Below are positions 59,872 to 64,000 of a stretch of DNA of 64,000 bases, piece after piece. Source of the DNA: Streptomyces caniscabiei (GTDB lineage Bacteria > Actinomycetota > Actinomycetes > Streptomycetales > Streptomycetaceae); contig NZ_JABXWI010000026.1 of the NCBI RefSeq assembly GCF_014930365.1, forward strand, positions 1-64,000, given 5' to 3'. The notes beneath the pieces are model-generated. The model was not told where the DNA came from and did not search any database. It saw nothing but the letters and a program-made list of their open reading frames with translations. Numbering within the stretch: position 1 is the first letter of the stretch; the number at the start of each line of letters is the position of its first letter. Made by a program: the position numbers and the translations under genes.

Positions 59872-61602
59872 ATGGGGACCGAGACCGTACAGGCGCCGAC
59901 CCGGCCCGCGGGGGCGAGGACACCCGGGCGGCTGGTGGTCGACTGGCTGACCACGACCGACCACAAGAAGATCGGCCATCTGTATCTGGTCACGTCCTTC
60001 CTGTTCTTCCTGGCCGCCGGCCTGATGGCGCTGGTGATGCGCGCCGAGCTGGCCCGGCCGGGCACCCAGATCGTGGACCACGAGCAGTTCAACCAGTTGT
60101 TCACCCTGCACGGCACGATCATGCTGCTGCTCTTCGCGACACCGACCTTCGCCGGGTTCGCCAACGAGATCATGCCGCTGCAGATCGGCGCGCCCGATGT
60201 CGCCTTCCCCCGGCTGAACATGCTGTCGTACTGGCTGTTCCTGTTCGGCGGGCTGATCGTGCTGGGCTCGCTGCTGGTGCCCTCGGGGCCCGCCGACTTC
60301 GGGTGGTTCGCCTACGCGCCGCTGAACAACGCGGAACGGTCGCCGGGGATCGGGGCCGACATGTGGATCATGGGGCTGGCGCTGTCCGGGTTCGGCACGA
60401 TCCTCGGCGCGGTGAACTTCCTGACCACGATCATCGGGATGCGCGGCCCCGGTATGACGATGTTCCGGATGCCGATCTTCACCTGGAACACGCTGTTCAC
60501 GTCGATCCTGATCCTGATGGCGTTCCCGGTGCTCGCCGCGGCGCTGCTGGTCCTGGAGGCGGACCGGCGCTTCGGCTCACAGGTCTTCGACGCGGCCAAC
60601 GGCGGCGCGCTGCTGTGGCAGCACCTGTTCTGGTTCTTCGGGCACCCGGAGGTCTACATCATCGCCCTGCCCTTCTTCGGGATCATCACGGAGATCATCC
60701 CCGTCTTCAGCCGCAAGCCGATCTTCGGCTATCTGACGCTGGTCGGGGCCACGATGGCGATCACCGGGCTGTCGATCGTGGTGTGGGCGCACCACATGTT
60801 CGCGACGGGCGCGGTGCTGCTGCCGTTCTTCTCGTTCATGAGCTTCCTGATCGCCGTGCCGACCGGGGTGAAGTTCTTCAACTGGACGGGGACGATGCTG
60901 AAGGGCTCGCTGTCGTTCGAGACACCGATGCTGTGGGCGACCGGCTTCCTGGTGTCGTTCCTCTTCGGCGGGCTCACCGGGGTCATCCTGGCCTCGCCGC
61001 CGATGGACTTCCACGTCACCGACTCCTACTTCGTGGTCGCCCACTTCCACTACGTCGTCTTCGGCACGGTCGTCTTCGCCACCTTCGCGGGGTTCTTCTT
61101 CTGGTGGCCCAAGTTCACCGGGAAGATGCTCGACGAACGGCTCGGCAAGATCCAGTTCTGGACGCTCTTCGTCGGCTTCCACACCACGTTCCTGGTGCAG
61201 CACTGGCTGGGCGCCGAGGGCATGCCCCGGCGGTACGCGGACTATCTGGCCGCCGACGGTTTCACGGCCCTCAACACGGTCTCGACGATCGGCTCCTTCC
61301 TGCTGGGCCTGTCCACGCTGCCGTTCCTCTACAACGTCTGGAAGACCTCCCGGTACGGCGTGCGGGTCGACGTCGACGACCCGTGGGGCTTCGGCCGGTC
61401 GCTGGAGTGGGCGACCTCGTGTCCGCCGCCACGCCACAACTTCGTGACGCTGCCCCGGGTGCACTCGGAGGCCCCCGCCTTCGACCTGCACCATCCGAGG
61501 TTCGCGGCGATCACCCCGCCGCAGACGCGCAGGGGCCAGGAGCGGACACCGCACCCCCGGTTCGGTCAGGAACGGCCGACAGGCGGCCCCGAAGGATCCT
61601 GA
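59872..61602 (+). CDS. ctaD: Cytochrome c oxidase subunit I (aa3 type), unpartnered
   Basis: A 576-residue haem-copper oxidase subunit with 12 helices. Visible are TTDHKKIGHLYL, the haem a ligand in LHGTIMLLLFATP, the His-Tyr crosslink motif WFFGHPEVYIIALP, the CuB pair in VWAHHMFATG, the K-channel region PTGVKFFNW and the haem a/a3 pair in VAHFHYVVFG. It reduces O2 to water and pumps protons. ATG 59872 follows AAGGGGCGAG. No subunit II, III or cytochrome bc1 genes are adjacent, so this may be a second ctaD copy. Confidence 0.93.
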   Translation: MGTETVQAPTRPAGARTPGRLVVDWLTTTDHKKIGHLYLVTSFLFFLAAGLMALVMRAELARPGTQIVDHEQFNQLFTLHGTIMLLLFATPTFAGFANEIMPLQIGAPDVAFPRLNMLSYWLFLFGGLIVLGSLLVPSGPADFGWFAYAPLNNAERSPGIGADMWIMGLALSGFGTILGAVNFLTTIIGMRGPGMTMFRMPIFTWNTLFTSILILMAFPVLAAALLVLEADRRFGSQVFDAANGGALLWQHLFWFFGHPEVYIIALPFFGIITEIIPVFSRKPIFGYLTLVGATMAITGLSIVVWAHHMFATGAVLLPFFSFMSFLIAVPTGVKFFNWTGTMLKGSLSFETPMLWATGFLVSFLFGGLTGVILASPPMDFHVTDSYFVVAHFHYVVFGTVVFATFAGFFFWWPKFTGKMLDERLGKIQFWTLFVGFHTTFLVQHWLGAEGMPRRYADYLAADGFTALNTVSTIGSFLLGLSTLPFLYNVWKTSRYGVRVDVDDPWGFGRSLEWATSCPPPRHNFVTLPRVHSEAPAFDLHHPRFAAITPPQTRRGQERTPHPRFGQERPTGGPEGS

Positions 61603-61641
61603 TGGTCCCGGACTCCGGGGCGCCCGCCGAGGGTGTCCGGT

Positions 61642-62481
61642 TCAGTCGACGGCGACGACCGTGACGGAGAGGTCGTTGTGGGCCGTGTAGTACGGCTCGC
61701 CCTCCACCGGGCCGTGCGCCGACTCGGCGCGGGACCTGGGGTAGACGAAGACCGGGTGCTTGTCGACGACGTCGTCGAGCAGCCGGGCGACCCGCACCTT
61801 CGGTCCGTCCTCGCCCCCGGGCCGCAGCCACAGGTCCCAGTGGCCGGGCCGCAGTGCGCCGTAGGCCACGGTGAAGCGGACCTCGCCCGTGTCGCCGTGC
61901 GCCGTGAGGTCGGTCCGTACGGCGGTCAGCACCCCGTTCTGGTCGGTGAGTTCGGCGTACGCCCCGGTCGTGGGCTCGGCGCCGTACAGCCGGGCGGTCA
62001 CCTCCAGCCGGCCCTCGCCGATGTGCAGTTCACCGGCCTCGGCGTGCGGGGAGCGCTCCCAGCTGCGGATGGTGAGGTTGCCGTGCTTGGTGCCGTACGG
62101 GATGCGGACGGCGATCCGCTCGGACGAGGCGGCGGGGGCGCGGTCGACGAGGGAGCGCAGGTCGTTGACGCCCGGGGACAGGCGGCGCGGCTCGTCCTCG
62201 GCCGTCTGGAGGTAGACGTCCCAGAAGCCCTCGGGGACGTCCGCGCTGCTCGGCAGCGCGGCCCTCAGCACACCGTCACCGGCCGGGGTGAGCGGCAGGC
62301 GCACCTCCCCCTCGCCGTCGCGGAGGACGAGCAGCAGATGGGCCGGGCCGGTCTCGCCGCGGTCGGGGACCTGGAAGGTCAGGCCGCCCGCGAAGTCGGC
62401 GACGCAGTCGGCGCGGGGGGTCGTGGCCCTGTCCTCCTGGTCGTCGCGGTGCGTGGACTGCTGGGGAGCCAGCGTCATCAT
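61642..62481 (-). CDS. Hypothetical protein with two similar beta-type repeats
   Basis: A 279-residue soluble protein. Two segments look homologous: about 65-110 (VLRAALPSSADVPEGFWDVYL) and about 200-240 (EVRFTVAYGALRPGHWDLWLR), each followed by a run ending LRSLVDR/LLDDVVDK. This suggests a duplicated beta-sandwich. ATG 62481 overlaps the GT4 stop (ATGA), so the two act together, perhaps in cell-wall glycopolymer synthesis, where such domains accompany transferases. Confidence 0.72.
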   Translation of the reverse strand: MMTLAPQQSTHRDDQEDRATTPRADCVADFAGGLTFQVPDRGETGPAHLLLVLRDGEGEVRLPLTPAGDGVLRAALPSSADVPEGFWDVYLQTAEDEPRRLSPGVNDLRSLVDRAPAASSERIAVRIPYGTKHGNLTIRSWERSPHAEAGELHIGEGRLEVTARLYGAEPTTGAYAELTDQNGVLTAVRTDLTAHGDTGEVRFTVAYGALRPGHWDLWLRPGGEDGPKVRVARLLDDVVDKHPVFVYPRSRAESAHGPVEGEPYYTAHNDLSVTVVAVD

Positions 62482-63740
62482 GCGGTGCGCCCCTTCTTGA
62501 GAACGGAACGTCCGGCATCCCGAACGGCGTACGCGCTGCCGAGCAGCGCGCCCCGGGTACGGTGCAGCGAACCGCGCATCCGGCCCACCGAGGAGGTGCC
62601 GCCGCGGGCGACGAGGTCGCCGAAGAGCGTCTCGTAACGCTCGGCGATGCGGGACGGGTCGAAGCGCTCGGAGTCCTTGAGCGCGGCCTGCGCCATCTGT
62701 CGGCGCCGGTCGTCGTCGTTGATGAGTTCCAGCAGACCGTCGGCGATGGCTTTGACGCTGCCGACCTTGACCAGGCGGCCGTCGACGCCGTCGTCGATGA
62801 TCTCGCCGGGACCGTGCGGGCAGTTGGTGGAGACCACGGGGAGGCCACAGCGCATGGCCTCGACGATCGTCATGCCGAACGACTCCAGGCTGGAGGTGAC
62901 GGCGGCGAGGGACCCCTTGGCCCACTCGGGCTCGATGGGGTTGGCGGGACCCATCAGATAGACGTGGTTGTAGAGGCCCAACCTGTCGACGAGGGCGCGG
63001 AGTTTGTCCTTCTGCTTGCCGCCGCCGTAGATCCTGAGGCGCCAGTCGGGCCGCTCCTCGCGCACCTTGTCGAAGGCCTTGATGAGCAGGTCGTACCGCT
63101 TGACGGGCGCGAGGCGCCCGGCGGCGACGACCCACTTGCCGGTGCCGTCCGCCGGGTCGACGGTGGGTGCGGGCACCGGGTTGGGCACGGCCTGGAGGCG
63201 GACGCCGGGCAACCGCATCTTCGAGCCGTACGCGCGCGCGTCGGCCTCGGTGGTCGTGGTGAGGGCGTCGAGCCTCGGGTAGACGCCGCGCAGCGTGGCG
63301 CGCAGGGCGGCGGAGTGGCTGTCGAGCGTGAGGTGTTCCTGGCCGACGCGGATCGGGCCGCGGCGGGTCTGGCGGGCCATGTGCACGTTGAGTCCGGGCC
63401 GGGTGCCGACCAGGACGTCGGCGTCGACCGAGGCGAGGTGCTCGGCGATGCGCCGGTCGGTCATGACGCTGTACTGCCCGTAGCGGCCCTCCGCGCGCGG
63501 GAAGACCTTGGCGGGCCGCTCCAGATCGGCGTGGCCCTTGTCGGCGCCGCCCTCCCGGATGTCGACGAGGCCGCGCAGCCGGACCCTCGGGTCGACGTCG
63601 AAGACCGGCTCGTCACGGTGGCGGAAGACGGAGACGATCTCCACGTCGTGCTGTTCGGCCAGGGTGTTCGCCAGGTTGTACGTCGTGCGGATCGTTCCCC
63701 CGATCCCGTACGCGTTGTGTATGAGGAAAGAAATGTGCAT
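62478..63740 (-). CDS. GT4 family glycosyltransferase
   Basis: A 420-residue GT-B enzyme. The N-terminal acceptor domain has ISFLIHNAYGIGGTIRTTYNLANTL, and the C-terminal donor domain has VAAGRLAPVKRYDLLIKAF, SSLESFGMTIVEAMRCGLPVV (the E-x7-E motif) and PHGPGEIIDDG. Members transfer sugars from nucleotide donors to lipids or glycopolymers, and related ones join teichoic-acid-type synthesis. ATG 63740 follows GGGGGAC. It is first gene of a two-gene operon under a palindrome-rich promoter. Confidence 0.9.
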   Translation of the reverse strand: MHISFLIHNAYGIGGTIRTTYNLANTLAEQHDVEIVSVFRHRDEPVFDVDPRVRLRGLVDIREGGADKGHADLERPAKVFPRAEGRYGQYSVMTDRRIAEHLASVDADVLVGTRPGLNVHMARQTRRGPIRVGQEHLTLDSHSAALRATLRGVYPRLDALTTTTEADARAYGSKMRLPGVRLQAVPNPVPAPTVDPADGTGKWVVAAGRLAPVKRYDLLIKAFDKVREERPDWRLRIYGGGKQKDKLRALVDRLGLYNHVYLMGPANPIEPEWAKGSLAAVTSSLESFGMTIVEAMRCGLPVVSTNCPHGPGEIIDDGVDGRLVKVGSVKAIADGLLELINDDDRRRQMAQAALKDSERFDPSRIAERYETLFGDLVARGGTSSVGRMRGSLHRTRGALLGSAYAVRDAGRSVLKKGRTA

Positions 63741-63766
63741 GCGTCCCCCGAGCCCCCTGTTTTCAC

Positions 63767-63787
63767 TGATCACCGTCAATGTGATCA
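63767..63787. promoter_or_regulatory. Operator-like inverted repeat upstream of GT4
   Basis: TGATCAC-N7-GTGATCA, perfect 7-bp arms. CACCGTCAAT inside and ACCGTCAAT just outside also form direct repeats. It lies 27 bp before the GT4 start, so bound protein would block transcription or translation. Confidence 0.65.
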
Positions 63788-63824
63788 ACCGTCAATGGCG
63801 CTGCTGGTCCAGCGCCATACGGTT
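63787..63824. promoter_or_regulatory. Long hairpin-forming inverted repeat upstream of GT4
   Basis: AACCGT (63787-63792) and ATGGCGCTG (63795-63803) pair with CAGCGCCAT (63810-63818) and ACGGTT (63819-63824): 15 paired bases with a 2-nt bulge. It could be an operator or an RNA structure. Confidence 0.6.
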
Positions 63825-63871
63825 AGACCGGGTGCCCCCGGGAATGGTTGGACATCATCATCAACTTGTTT

Positions 63872-63916
63872 GCGAACGGTTGCGTGATCGATAGCCGGAC
63901 GAGGCAACCTGTTCGC
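63872..63916 (-). terminator. Possible terminator of the partial edge gene
   Basis: GCGAAC/GGTTGC and GCAACC/GTTCGC form a 12-bp stem with one bulge (63872-63883 with 63904-63916), about 12 bp past the stop of the edge gene. Confidence 0.45.
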
Positions 63917-63927
63917 CTCGAAACGCA

Positions 63928-64000
63928 TCAGGGGCTGTAGGACAGTTGCGGAACGTCGAAGCAGGTGGCGTTCATGTCGCCCTGGCTGACCCACCCCTTC
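63928..64000 (-). CDS. 3' end of an unidentified gene (partial)
   Basis: The last 23 codons and stop of a minus-strand gene that continues beyond the window. The residues end KGWVSQGDMNATCFDVPQLS plus YSP, with a Cys and Trp of the kind seen in secreted proteins. The stop (63928-63930) and the hairpin after it support a true gene end. Too little is present to name a family. Confidence 0.55.
   Translation of the reverse strand, partial: KGWVSQGDMNATCFDVPQLSYSP

Noticed and set aside
63785..63994. 69-codon minus-strand frame at the window edge
   Set aside because: Reads through the promoter palindromes and disagrees with the better-supported partial gene frame ending at 63928.
1..64000. tRNA, rRNA, prophage or integrated element
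   Set aside because: No cloverleaf-like or rRNA sequence, integrase or attachment repeat was recognised, and composition is even throughout.

Overview
The window reads as chromosomal DNA of a Streptomyces-type actinobacterium. It has very high G+C with strong third-position GC bias, GTG/TTG starts beside purine-rich ribosome sites, many short ATGA/GTGA overlaps, secreted proteases and esterases, TetR/GntR/MarR regulators, an ECF sigma/anti-sigma pair and a SepF-like gene. From memory, the order hmgA ... SGNH esterase ... dnaE2 ... sepF-like resembles the SCO1715-SCO1749 part of the S. coelicolor core chromosome. I could not run a search to confirm this. I see no rRNA, tRNA, CRISPR array, transposase or prophage.

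Layout. 0-8.3 kb: a TetR gene, homogentisate dioxygenase with a GntR regulator, an orphan type-ISP-like protein, a TetR gene divergent from a drug-type ABC exporter with two clear operators, and a CoA transferase. 8.3-17.5 kb: an ECF SigK/RskA-like pair divergent from a DUF4331 secreted protein, then a TPR membrane protein overlapping a histidine-rich NicO metal transporter, then a membrane Ser/Thr kinase. 17.5-19.8 kb: an SGNH esterase and a subtilisin-like protease with a structured 5' UTR. 20-29.8 kb: a surface-polysaccharide locus containing a small membrane protein, a CelD/FemAB-like acyltransferase, two GT2 glycosyltransferases, a polysaccharide deacetylase and a 1269-residue flippase/GT-C-like fusion. 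A convergent membrane-anchored glycosidase with PslG-like logic closes it.

29.8-37.9 kb: an AAA ATPase, DUF72, GntR, GNAT and DUF402 genes, a methyltransferase, a 44-codon gene, dienelactone hydrolase, lipase, and a MarR/cupin pair with strong operators. 37.9-42.5 kb: a dnaE2/imuB-like mutasome pair preceded by two LexA-type boxes. 42.6-47.4 kb: a DUF3533-like membrane protein, then two streptogrisin-type proteases flanking a slipin. 47.8-52.5 kb: a luciferase-like oxidoreductase, an FAD/NAD(P)-binding protein, an isolated cysteine-type leader peptide with its own terminator, and a protein with a Cys-rich tail. 52.8-59.5 kb: a SepF-like protein, glutaryl-CoA dehydrogenase type ACAD, an MFS exporter, a PIG-V-like mannosyltransferase, a PAP2 phosphatase and an I78 inhibitor. 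59.8-64 kb: an unpartnered cytochrome oxidase subunit I, a two-gene GT4 operon and the 3' end of a secreted protein gene.

The most noteworthy items are the polysaccharide locus with its giant fusion, the orphan leader peptide/attenuator, the dnaE2-imuB SOS control region, the SigK-DUF4331-TPR-NicO block and several perfect palindromic operators. Motifs, repeats and palindromes were read directly from the sequence. Functional statements rest on family knowledge, and regulatory links are inference.
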